In this document: piece after piece, positions 14,168-20,828 of the stretch | Numbering within the stretch: position 1 is the stretch's first letter | Layout of the letters: every line of letters begins with the position of its first letter | Source of the DNA: a virus | Length of the DNA: 35,756 nt | IMG/VR virus record: IMGVR_UViG_3300032053_000253 | Coordinates: 1-35,756 of that record | Reading direction: 5' to 3' (one strand) | The notes under the pieces: generated by a model | Seen by the model: only the letters and a program-made list of their open reading frames with translations | Database searches by the model: none | What the model was told of the DNA's origin: nothing | Position numbers and translations under genes: made by a program

Positions 14168-14333
14168 AAATAATAAATATATTGTAGTGTGTGCGGAGGA
14201 TAATCTTCTGTATTTTTGGCATAGTAATGTTATTTACAAGGGGGAATCTGCCTTAAGAATACCGGCTATCTTAGAATTGAAAAAAATATATCCAACTGCC
14301 AAAGTATACAAATTGACGGAGATAAATATATGA
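14163..14333 (+). CDS. Small protein, probable ATT start codon
   Basis: A 56-residue frame that no ATG or TTG could open. AAGGA lies at 14151-14155, seven bases before ATT at 14163, and the previous gene stops at 14165-14167. The only ordinary alternative is GTG at 14187, which has no ribosome site. The encoded protein (KNNKYIVVCAEDN, YFWHSNVIYKGESALRIP) is well formed and ends in an ATGA overlap with the next gene. ATT is a rare but known start, as in E. coli infC. Confidence 0.6.
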   Translation: MKNNKYIVVCAEDNLLYFWHSNVIYKGESALRIPAILELKKIYPTAKVYKLTEINI

Positions 14334-14482
14334 AAAAAATAACTTTTAAGAATACTTACGAATGTTCACATTGTAAACGCAAAATAACTGGTATTGTAGA
14401 TAAATGCCCCATTTGCAAAAACAAACTAATTAAAATAGAAGAACAACCAATATTAACTATCCTTAAAAGGATTAAGAAATGA
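14330..14482 (+). CDS. Small zinc-ribbon protein
   Basis: A 50-residue protein with CSHC and CPIC pairs 11 residues apart, then KNKLIKIEEQ. It is a zinc ribbon similar in layout to the one at 2065-2229. ATGA junctions bind it to the frame before and the deformylase after. A possible role in regulating or stabilising ribosomes or RNA polymerase cannot be judged from sequence. Confidence 0.68.
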   Translation: MKKITFKNTYECSHCKRKITGIVDKCPICKNKLIKIEEQPILTILKRIKK

Positions 14483-14904
14483 TTATTACAGACCAAAGCG
14501 TACTTAAACAATCAAGTGTAGAAATTGAATACTCTAATAAGGAATTAATTACATTAATAATAGAGTTACTAGAACAAAATCTTAAAAACTCAAAAATACC
14601 AGGTGTGGGACTTAGTGCTATACAAATAGGCATACCCTTACAAGTAGCAATAGTAAGAACGGCTAATTTAAAACTTAATTTATATAATACAAAAATAATT
14701 AATATGCGAAACCCTTTTATATTTAAAAATGAGGGTTGTTTATCAATACCTAATATATTTAAAGATACGAAAAGGTTTAACTTAATAGAAATAGAAAATG
14801 GAGATGGGCAAATATTCAAATTAGCTGGCTATGAAGCTGTTGTAGTACAACACGAACTTAATCATTTTAAAGGCGAATTATTCCTTAACTACTCAATTAA
14901 TTAG
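14479..14904 (+). CDS. def: Peptide deformylase
   Basis: A 141-residue enzyme with all three deformylase motifs in order: GVGLSAIQIG (motif 1), EGCLSIP with metal-ligand Cys (motif 2), and QHELNH with both metal-ligand His and catalytic Glu (motif 3). The usual QHExDH has Asp where this has Asn. It removes the N-formyl group from nascent proteins using Fe2+. Length is at the short end of the family, like other phage-encoded copies that lack a C-terminal extension. Because formyl-methionine is a bacterial feature, this supports a bacterial host. It may help the burst of phage protein synthesis; that role is inferred. Confidence 0.93.
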   Translation: MIITDQSVLKQSSVEIEYSNKELITLIIELLEQNLKNSKIPGVGLSAIQIGIPLQVAIVRTANLKLNLYNTKIINMRNPFIFKNEGCLSIPNIFKDTKRFNLIEIENGDGQIFKLAGYEAVVVQHELNHFKGELFLNYSIN

Positions 14905-14934
14905 TTAAGTATCTAAAGAATGGGAGGTACTATT

Positions 14935-15075
14935 ATGGAAGACAAAAAAATATCAACAGAAGAATTTGAAAAACAAAGAGAAGGTGCTATAAAACAAATA
15001 GTCAATTTATTAAATAAATACGATTTAACAGTAGTAATTGAACATAGTATAAAAATATTACCAAAAAGGGAGTAA
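14935..15075 (+). CDS. Small charged helical protein
   Basis: A 46-residue frame with a strong GGGAGGTACTATT ribosome site. It is an amphipathic, charged sequence (EEFEKQREGAIKQIVNLLNKYDL) with a C-terminal strand (TVVIEHSIKIL). It lies between the deformylase and ClpP-like genes, 5 bases from the latter. Similar short proteins are common in phage operons. Role unknown. Confidence 0.58.
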   Translation: MEDKKISTEEFEKQREGAIKQIVNLLNKYDLTVVIEHSIKILPKRE

Positions 15076-15080
15076 AAATT

Positions 15081-15683
15081 ATGACAAAAAGGATTAATGA
15101 TTTATTCCTTGCGGGTATGGTTCTTTTTCATGAAACAAATCTTTATATACCAACAAGAACAATATATTTTGGTGGGGTTGGCGTAGATAGCAACACTGAC
15201 AATGACGAGGTAAATTGTAGAACCGTTGGTCAATTAATTAAAAATTTGCATATATTAGAAACAAGAGAAATAGGACCAATATCTCTGTTATTAAATACCC
15301 CTGGTGGTAGTTGGGAAGATGGGATAGCGGTTTATGATTTAATAAATAATCTAAAATCAGAGGTTACTATTATTGGAATGGGAAAAATATGGTCAATGGG
15401 TAGCATAATTTTTCAAGCGGGTACAAAACGTATTTTAATGCCAAACTCCACAATTATGATTCATGATGGACATGATGGATACGTGGGAGATGCTAAATCT
15501 TTTGAAAATTGGGCAATGGATTCAAAAAGAGTTAGAAATATTATGTATACTATTTATTATGACCGCATGAAAAAAAGAAATCCAAAGATTACTTTAAAAG
15601 ATATTGAAAATATGTGCGCCCATGATAAGATTCTCGATGCAAAAGAATCAGTTGAAATTGGGCTTGCAGATTTAATAATGTAA
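15081..15683 (+). CDS. ClpP-like serine protease
   Basis: A 200-residue protein of the ClpP/crotonase-fold protease family. Seen: LLLNTPGGSWEDGIAVYDLI (substrate-binding strand), catalytic Ser at about residue 105 in WSMG, catalytic His at about 128 in IMIHDGH, and a third acidic residue in the CAHDKILDAKE segment. The usual ASMG is WSMG here. Full ClpP length. In many phages a ClpP-like protease processes the prohead scaffold and lies near the portal; here it is far from structural genes and beside a deformylase and a trypsin-like protease, so either capsid maturation or host protein turnover is possible. No ClpX/ClpA partner is in the window. Confidence 0.88.
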   Translation: MTKRINDLFLAGMVLFHETNLYIPTRTIYFGGVGVDSNTDNDEVNCRTVGQLIKNLHILETREIGPISLLLNTPGGSWEDGIAVYDLINNLKSEVTIIGMGKIWSMGSIIFQAGTKRILMPNSTIMIHDGHDGYVGDAKSFENWAMDSKRVRNIMYTIYYDRMKKRNPKITLKDIENMCAHDKILDAKESVEIGLADLIM

Positions 15684-15713
15684 AACTAATTTATAATATT
15701 AAAAGGAGATAAC

Positions 15714-15875
15714 ATGTCAAAAGGAACCATTATAAAATATTCAAGTATTATTGTAGGTGCTTTGGTAGCTATTTCGTTTGTTTCTAAACACCCAATTCCA
15801 GTAATATTATTGGGTATTTGTGCTTGTGCCTACTTTGTAGGTGTGGCTATTGAGAAGGGCAAGATTAATTTATAA
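15714..15875 (+). CDS. Small two-helix membrane protein
   Basis: A 53-residue protein after AAAAGGAGATAAC. Hydrophobic helices at residues about 9-23 (YSSIIVGALVAISFV) and about 29-46 (PVILLGICACAYFVGVAI) are joined by SKHPI. The size and topology fit a small holin-like protein, but no lysis gene is next to it. The upstream spacer holds a TATAAT-like box. Confidence 0.58.
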   Translation: MSKGTIIKYSSIIVGALVAISFVSKHPIPVILLGICACAYFVGVAIEKGKINL

Positions 15876-15965
15876 GGCATGTGGGGTCATTTGGCGCTAA
15901 ATCGTTCAAAATAGCCCCTATAAACCCTTCAAAGAGTGGCAATTTTAAAGGGGAGGTGAAAGATA
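15876..15965 (+). other. 90-base spacer with GC-rich imperfect hairpin
   Basis: Between two + strand genes. GGGG at 15883-15886 can pair with CCCC at 15915-15918, continuing as an imperfect A-T stem; another CCCCT...AGGGG pairing reaches the ribosome site. The 3' end is AAAGGGGAGGTGAAAGATA, a strong Shine-Dalgarno. It may be a leader or weak terminator; no T-run follows. Confidence 0.35.
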
Positions 15966-16673
15966 ATGACTGAAAATACAGAAAATAACCAAAATTTAGA
16001 CCAAATTAAGTCCTTAGATGCTGAAATTAAAGCGCTTAGGGAAAAAAGAGAACTCTTAGCCAATACTATTAAAAAAGAGGAACCTGTAAGTATCACAAAG
16101 CTACGCACTGGCCTGTTAAGTTTAGCCAATCCTGTTTTATGGTTAAAAGACCTAGCTGGCCTTTTGAACATTAGAAAACTCATAATTTATGCTCTAATTA
16201 TAGGGGGTATTTATGGGTATGGCTATATCAAAGGCGTAAAAGGAAAACCAGTTCATTTTGATATTCAACATAAGGAAGCTTATATTAAATTAAATGGAAC
16301 AACCTTACACGTTAAACCAGATGGCACAGCCGAAATTTTGGATACTAAAACAGGAAAAAAGATTAAAGATATTAATGTTAAAGACGTAAAAGATTTAAAT
16401 AAATTATTAAAACCTATAGGATTTGATATTCATCCTATTTTTACTGCTGGAGGAAGTTTAGGTACTTCCAAAGTTAATGGCGTTGAGGTTGGAATTGGTG
16501 CATCTATTTATAAACTATGGAAAGTACATATTGATACGTGGCTAACACAGGCAGGTGTTTATATTGGGGGTGACTACGAAATAACACAAAATTTCGGAAT
16601 TATTACGGGTATTGGTCAAGGCTATAAAGCTAACGACCAAAGGATATTTTTGGGCGGGGTTTGGAGGTTTTAA
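15966..16673 (+). CDS. Membrane-anchored protein with coiled coil and beta-rich C-terminus
   Basis: A 235-residue protein. Residues about 8-38 form a coiled coil (LDAEIKALREKRELLANTI), residues about 68-88 are a membrane helix (RKLIIYALIIGGIYGYGYI), and residues about 90-235 are beta-rich with a small repeat feel (AYIKLNGTTLHVKPDGTAEIL), ending in the aromatic terminus FLGGVWRF. The C-terminal end with alternating hydrophobics and a final Phe recalls outer-membrane barrel strands, but the internal helix argues against a simple porin. A spanin-like or envelope role is possible. Not recognised. Confidence 0.6.
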   Translation: MTENTENNQNLDQIKSLDAEIKALREKRELLANTIKKEEPVSITKLRTGLLSLANPVLWLKDLAGLLNIRKLIIYALIIGGIYGYGYIKGVKGKPVHFDIQHKEAYIKLNGTTLHVKPDGTAEILDTKTGKKIKDINVKDVKDLNKLLKPIGFDIHPIFTAGGSLGTSKVNGVEVGIGASIYKLWKVHIDTWLTQAGVYIGGDYEITQNFGIITGIGQGYKANDQRIFLGGVWRF

Positions 16674-16708
16674 TAAAATATTTAACTAAGAAAAGATTGC
16701 ACAAATTA

Positions 16709-16714
16709 TATAAT
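16709..16714 (+). promoter_or_regulatory. Possible -10 box in the 82-base spacer
   Basis: TATAAT occurs in ACAAATTATATAATATTAAAA, in the longest-but-one + strand spacer. No convincing -35 is present at 16-18 bases; TTAACT is 21 bases upstream. The same TATAATATTAAAA string is in the spacer at 15684-15713. Weak, since the spacers are very AT-rich. Confidence 0.25.
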
Positions 16715-16755
16715 ATTAAAAAATAAACTTTTCATAGAAAAGGAGGTTGACCAAA

Positions 16756-17073
16756 ATGGAAAAAGTAACAACTTATGACCCAAAAAAAGAAAAGTTGATT
16801 CTTGCTGGTCATATTGAAGGGGATACCTTTATTAAACAAGTAAACCCTCGGCATTTCTTTCATAAGTTACAAGCTTACGGCATCCAGGAAGAAGTTATAC
16901 AAATTTTAATTGAGAAAAAAATAAAAAAGATACAAATAATTAGCCATACTTTGACTTATGATAGTGACATAAAGGATTGGGTAAATGGCCATGTATTGAT
17001 AAGGGATTATGGTAATGGTTTACAAAGATTTCTTCCTGTACATTATATGAAAAAAATACAAAGAAGCACTTAA
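16756..17073 (+). CDS. Unknown 105-residue protein
   Basis: The ATG is chosen over an in-frame TTG because AAAAGGAGG sits nine bases upstream. The protein is mixed alpha/beta: TTYDPKKEKLILAGHIEGDTF, a His-rich NPRHFFHKLQAYG, then VIQILIEKKIKKIQIISH and VHYMKKIQ. Six histidines in 105 residues are noticeable. No family recognised. Next gene starts 14 bases later. Confidence 0.65.
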   Translation: MEKVTTYDPKKEKLILAGHIEGDTFIKQVNPRHFFHKLQAYGIQEEVIQILIEKKIKKIQIISHTLTYDSDIKDWVNGHVLIRDYGNGLQRFLPVHYMKKIQRST

Positions 17074-17086
17074 ACGAGGGAGTAAT

Positions 17087-18037
17087 ATGACAAAATTCGG
17101 AGAATGGATAGAAAAAAATGGAATTAAAATCCTTGTAACTATGATAATTGTTTGTGCTTTCTTTTTACAAATGGTATATATATCTGGAATTAAAAATGAT
17201 ATATCTATTTTACAAAAAAGAATAACAACTGAATTTACTACTACAAATGCAACACAAGATATGAAATTTGAATTATCTCTTCAAATTTATTCTACAATTT
17301 TAGAAACTCTTGAAAATATACTAGATTTAAATCAATTTATTATTGACCAAAATAGGGCAAGAGAACAAAAGGTTATTGAAGATAAAAAGACTGAAGAAAC
17401 AAAGAAAATTAAACCTACTTATGAAGAATTAAAAGCTCATACTGTTTATATTATTGGTTGTTCTGAAAAAGATAGTGAAAAAAATAATTTAACTTATCCA
17501 CTTGCTACTGATAAATCATGCTGGAGTGGTACGGGTGTTATTATTAAGATTACAGACACCGAGACTTTTATTCTTACCAATAACCACGTTGCTGGTAAAA
17601 ATGTAAAATCTGTTAAATTATATGTTGAGAATAAAACTATACCAGCGGAAGTTGTAAAATATCATAATTATGTTGATTTAGCTGTTATTAAAATTACAGA
17701 CAAATTAAAAGATAAAGTTGCAATACCTGGAGTTGCTTCTGTAAATATCCAAGACCCTGTTTATGTTGTTGGGAATCCCTTAGGCGTAAAAAATGTCTAT
17801 TCTGAAGGTGTTATGGGTGGTTATGAAGGAATATCAATGTTAATTCAAGTACCTTGCATATATGGTTCAAGCGGAAGTGGGGTTTGGGATAAAGATGGAA
17901 ATTTAGTAGGTTTAGTTTACGCTCTTGAAATCTATCCTGGATTTTTAGGAATACCTACGGCAAGAATAACGCATTCCCTTGTTGTTGATGGCATTTCTAT
18001 TAAAACATTTTTGGAAGATTTAAGATTGGGGAAATAA
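17087..18037 (+). CDS. Membrane-anchored trypsin-like (DegP/HtrA-type) serine protease
   Basis: A 316-residue protein. An N-terminal membrane helix at about residues 13-32 (IKILVTMIIVCAFFLQMV), then a ~75-residue helical stalk, then an S1 protease domain. The triad is His167 (TNNHVAG), Asp197 (YVDLAVIKI) and Ser262 (GSSGSG). VVGNPLG and LVGLVYALE match DegP-type proteases. There is no PDZ domain. A signal-anchor puts the protease domain outside the cytoplasm. Family call is strong; the target is unknown, possibly envelope quality control, superinfection blocking or lysis. DegP-like proteases are rarely noted in phages. Confidence 0.88.
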   Translation: MTKFGEWIEKNGIKILVTMIIVCAFFLQMVYISGIKNDISILQKRITTEFTTTNATQDMKFELSLQIYSTILETLENILDLNQFIIDQNRAREQKVIEDKKTEETKKIKPTYEELKAHTVYIIGCSEKDSEKNNLTYPLATDKSCWSGTGVIIKITDTETFILTNNHVAGKNVKSVKLYVENKTIPAEVVKYHNYVDLAVIKITDKLKDKVAIPGVASVNIQDPVYVVGNPLGVKNVYSEGVMGGYEGISMLIQVPCIYGSSGSGVWDKDGNLVGLVYALEIYPGFLGIPTARITHSLVVDGISIKTFLEDLRLGK

Positions 18038-18038
18038 T

Positions 18039-18146
18039 ATGAAAAAATTTTCTAAATCTTATGCAGATGAACTTTTTATTGTAGTTTCCATAATCATATT
18101 TTTGATAGGCTGTTATTGTATTTACTGGGTAAACATTCATGGATAA
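18039..18146 (+). CDS. Tiny membrane protein
   Basis: A 35-residue frame following GGGGAAATAAT, only one base after the protease stop. One hydrophobic helix occupies residues about 12-31 (LFIVVSIIIFLIGCYCIYWV). It overlaps the nuclease gene by 8 bases. It could partner the membrane-anchored protease, but this is only from position. Confidence 0.5.
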   Translation: MKKFSKSYADELFIVVSIIIFLIGCYCIYWVNIHG

Positions 18147-18921
18147 ATCCTTAATAGAGACAATTAAAGAGCCCTTACCTGAAAAAACTAGTTATGCTAG
18201 GCAAGAGTGGAAATTTTGGCCATCGGAGGCAAGCTGCTTGAAGTCAGATGGAACTCTTACAGGGAAATGTCTACGACAGTTATTTTATCAATGGAATAAA
18301 GTTCCAGAATCAAATCCTTTACCAGATAGGGTTAAGTTACTTGGCAAAATAGGAAATTTTGTTGAATATGAAACCAGAAAAGAGTTAGTTGCAAAAAAGC
18401 TATACTCTATGGAAGCTAATAAAAAAGAAAAACGTAAATTTAAAGTTAATATAGTAGATGATATTATTTTGTCTGGCGAAGTTGACATAATTGTAGATAA
18501 CAAACAAGAACATTGCGGAATAGAAGTAAAAAACTACAGTAACAGCACTTACCAATTACTTAATAAGCCAAAGGACCTGCACCTTTTACAAACATTCTTA
18601 TATGTTGTTTATTATAAACCCCAACAACCATTCTTTCTAATAAAGTATTGCCCTTCTATGGTATCAAAATATGCAACTAAGGATGTTTATCATAGGATAG
18701 ATTGGATAGAAATAGATAAGGAGATTTATCCAGTTATTAATGGTGGGATTTGTAAAGATATTAAAATAAGCAGCATAATAAAAAGATACAAAGAAGCCAA
18801 ATATTACATAAAAAATAAAGAACTTCCTATAAGAGACTACATAAGAAGTTCAACACAATGCAAACAATGTCAATTTAGAGATTATTGTAAAACGGATAAA
18901 GAAGGGTCAAAAATAGAATAA
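18139..18921 (+). CDS. Cas4-like / RecB-family exonuclease with Fe-S cysteines
   Basis: A 260-residue PD-(D/E)xK nuclease. Active-site residues: Asp116 (GEVD), Glu129 and Lys131 (IEVKNYS), with Gln151 (LLQTFLY) matching the RecB-family QxxxY motif. Four cysteines typical of the Fe-S form are Cys44 (GKCLRQ) and the C-terminal cluster Cys241, Cys244, Cys250 (CKQCQFRDYC). That layout is that of Cas4 and AddB-like nucleases. There is no CRISPR array or cas1/cas2 in the window, so a solo Cas4-like role in recombination, end processing or counter-defence fits better. It is the last + strand gene and ends 3 bases from the converging minus-strand gene. Confidence 0.86.
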   Translation: MDKSLIETIKEPLPEKTSYARQEWKFWPSEASCLKSDGTLTGKCLRQLFYQWNKVPESNPLPDRVKLLGKIGNFVEYETRKELVAKKLYSMEANKKEKRKFKVNIVDDIILSGEVDIIVDNKQEHCGIEVKNYSNSTYQLLNKPKDLHLLQTFLYVVYYKPQQPFFLIKYCPSMVSKYATKDVYHRIDWIEIDKEIYPVINGGICKDIKISSIIKRYKEAKYYIKNKELPIRDYIRSSTQCKQCQFRDYCKTDKEGSKIE

Positions 18922-18924
18922 CTT

Positions 18925-20259
18925 TTAAGATAGGGTTACCGTATATTCATCTTTATTACAAACTAGATGTCTAAGACTTCCAAGATAGATAGTATTAATT
19001 ACAGCTTGTCCTTCTATAGAAGAGCTAGAATATAAAAGACCTCCTGATTTATTATAAATAACAACTTTCCAAACTCCCGCAGGATAATACCTAGGAATAA
19101 CGTATATATAGTTATTACTAACACTTATTGCCGAATAATCAAAAGGTTCTGGGTATATTGAAAGATTACTAAACTGTTCAATAACAGTATTTAAAGTCAT
19201 AGTAGCCTTATTTAATTTTAATATAGCAGATGCCCTTTCAGAAACCATTCCCATATTATTTTCGTAGTATGTAACATAAATATAACTAGAATCAATACTA
19301 ATATCAAAAACCTCTATCCATTTTTCATAACCTGGTAATTGCGTAGTTAAATTCGCATTTATTAAATATTCTACATAACTAAAATCAGTTTTATTATATT
19401 TTCTTATTTTTGTTCTATTTCTTGTATAACCTGGACCAGCAAATTCTTCCGTAACAACTACATAAAAATAATCTTTATCATTACAAATAGACCAAAATTT
19501 TTTACCAACCTGACTAACTATTGTGTGTGTTTGTAAAACAGCTAATGTATTTTTAGCTAACTTTTTTATCTGCCAATTAAAATTACCAGGACTAATATAA
19601 ATATAACCAACTAACCAAACATAATTTTCATCAACAACAATATCCTGAGCTTGCCAAGGACTAATAGATTTAGTAACATTATTTATACCAGTATACGGAT
19701 TATCTTTATATATAATAGTTGATGTAGTTGGTGTTACATATAATCTGTACAAATAATTAAAATCTAAACTTATACCATTAGACCTTCCACCAAACTGGGG
19801 CTTAAATTGATATTTAATATTAAGAGGCCCACCGCTAATGCCTAAATTAGCCACGTTATCAAAACTTAAAGTTGGGTGTTTTAATACATATCCAAAAATT
19901 AAACCCGTTTGAATTACCAAAGCATTTAAAACTAATCTTAAATCATTTAATATGGGATAATGACAAACCGACTTTCCATATTTCTTAGTTATAGTAACAT
20001 AGGGTCTCCCTAATAAAGCAGAATCCTCAACGCCAGTAGGATAACCAAAATCTATTGCTAACTGATTAGTTACTGTCTTTAATTCTTCAATAGCACTTAA
20101 TATAAACTTTTTACCTATATTTTGGTTAATAAAAGATAACTGAGATTGGGCTATTTCTACTCTTCTTACATTGGCTGCAACTTGAAGTTCTGTCATATAA
20201 ATACTTTTAGTCTTAGCAGTATCGTTTAAAGGGTCTGGGGGAGTCCATGTAAAAATCAT
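18925..20259 (-). CDS. Probable tail fibre / beta-propeller receptor-binding protein
   Basis: A 444-residue protein, the last gene of the minus-strand structural unit. Residues about 1-90 are helical (AANVRRVEIAQSQLSFINQ), followed by a beta-rich body. Repeated strand signatures look like propeller blades: AQDIVVDENYVWLVGYI, NDKDYFYVVVTEE, DISIDSSYIYVTYY, YSAISVSNNYIYVIP. These recur about every 45-60 residues. Position after the tail hub and the fold suggest host recognition. The family is not recognised; the propeller is inferred from pattern. Confidence 0.55.
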   Translation of the reverse strand: MIFTWTPPDPLNDTAKTKSIYMTELQVAANVRRVEIAQSQLSFINQNIGKKFILSAIEELKTVTNQLAIDFGYPTGVEDSALLGRPYVTITKKYGKSVCHYPILNDLRLVLNALVIQTGLIFGYVLKHPTLSFDNVANLGISGGPLNIKYQFKPQFGGRSNGISLDFNYLYRLYVTPTTSTIIYKDNPYTGINNVTKSISPWQAQDIVVDENYVWLVGYIYISPGNFNWQIKKLAKNTLAVLQTHTIVSQVGKKFWSICNDKDYFYVVVTEEFAGPGYTRNRTKIRKYNKTDFSYVEYLINANLTTQLPGYEKWIEVFDISIDSSYIYVTYYENNMGMVSERASAILKLNKATMTLNTVIEQFSNLSIYPEPFDYSAISVSNNYIYVIPRYYPAGVWKVVIYNKSGGLLYSSSSIEGQAVINTIYLGSLRHLVCNKDEYTVTLS

Positions 20260-20261
20260 AG

Positions 20262-20513
20262 TTATTTCTTTTTTATATTAAAGTTTTTAATTAGTTCAAA
20301 AAATTCTTTATCAACATACCTATTTTCTAATAATTCAAACACTCTTTTATTCATTTCTTCTAAATGTTTATTTGCCCTATATAATTCTATTTCTATCTTA
20401 TCGTCCTTTGGGATATTAGCTAAAACTATTTTAAAAGCTTGCCCAAACATTTGATAAGCCTTATTTAAATTTTTTATTTGTTTAATCTCTTCTTTTGTAG
20501 GTTTATATAACAT
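20262..20513 (-). CDS. Small helical protein
   Basis: An 83-residue protein made almost entirely of helix (EEIKQIKNLNKAYQMFGQAFK, EIELYRANKHLEEMNKRVFELLE) and ending IKKK. It sits between two tail-tip genes with gaps of 2 and 4 bases. Ribosome site is weak (CGAGTAATTAT), so coupling to the upstream stop is likely. It may be a chaperone or minor tail part; not recognised. Confidence 0.6.
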   Translation of the reverse strand: MLYKPTKEEIKQIKNLNKAYQMFGQAFKIVLANIPKDDKIEIELYRANKHLEEMNKRVFELLENRYVDKEFFELIKNFNIKKK

Positions 20514-20517
20514 ATAA

Positions 20518-20817
20518 TTACTCGATTAGATTAGCACCCAGTTTAGCAAAACAATCCCCACCCTGCTGGTCATTAGTATGATTATGCTTAGTTAATTTAG
20601 TTCCAGTCTTAGTCATATATGTCAAAATGTAGGGCTTTAACCATTCACTAATTTGGTCACTGGACCAATCTAACATATTAGATTCCGCATTAATACCATC
20701 TACCATTTTTTGTTGAGATGCTACTAAATTTTCTAAAGTAGTCACCTTATCCTCTAAGGACCTTACTTTCTTTATTAATGTTTCTATAGTTTGTCTTTCT
20801 TCTCTAGTAAGAGCCAT
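20518..20817 (-). CDS. Small coiled-coil tail-region protein
   Basis: A 99-residue protein with a strong AAGGAGGATAATA site. The first ~45 residues are a coiled coil (TIETLIKKVRSLEDKVTTLE) and the rest has TKHNHTNDQQGG, a His/Asn-rich stretch of the kind found in phage baseplate or fibre-tip domains where metal ions are held by His residues in trimers. The next upstream gene is the tail hub. Likely a trimeric fibre or tip component; inferred. Confidence 0.6.
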   Translation of the reverse strand: MALTREERQTIETLIKKVRSLEDKVTTLENLVASQQKMVDGINAESNMLDWSSDQISEWLKPYILTYMTKTGTKLTKHNHTNDQQGGDCFAKLGANLIE

Positions 20818-20828
20818 TATTATCCTCC

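Noticed and set aside
15714-15875. Holin call for the small two-helix protein
   Set aside because: Topology alone is too weak; no endolysin or spanin pair is adjacent, and several other tiny membrane proteins in the window are equally suitable.
18139-18921. CRISPR-Cas system around the Cas4-like gene
   Set aside because: No repeat-spacer array and no cas1, cas2 or effector gene is in the window.
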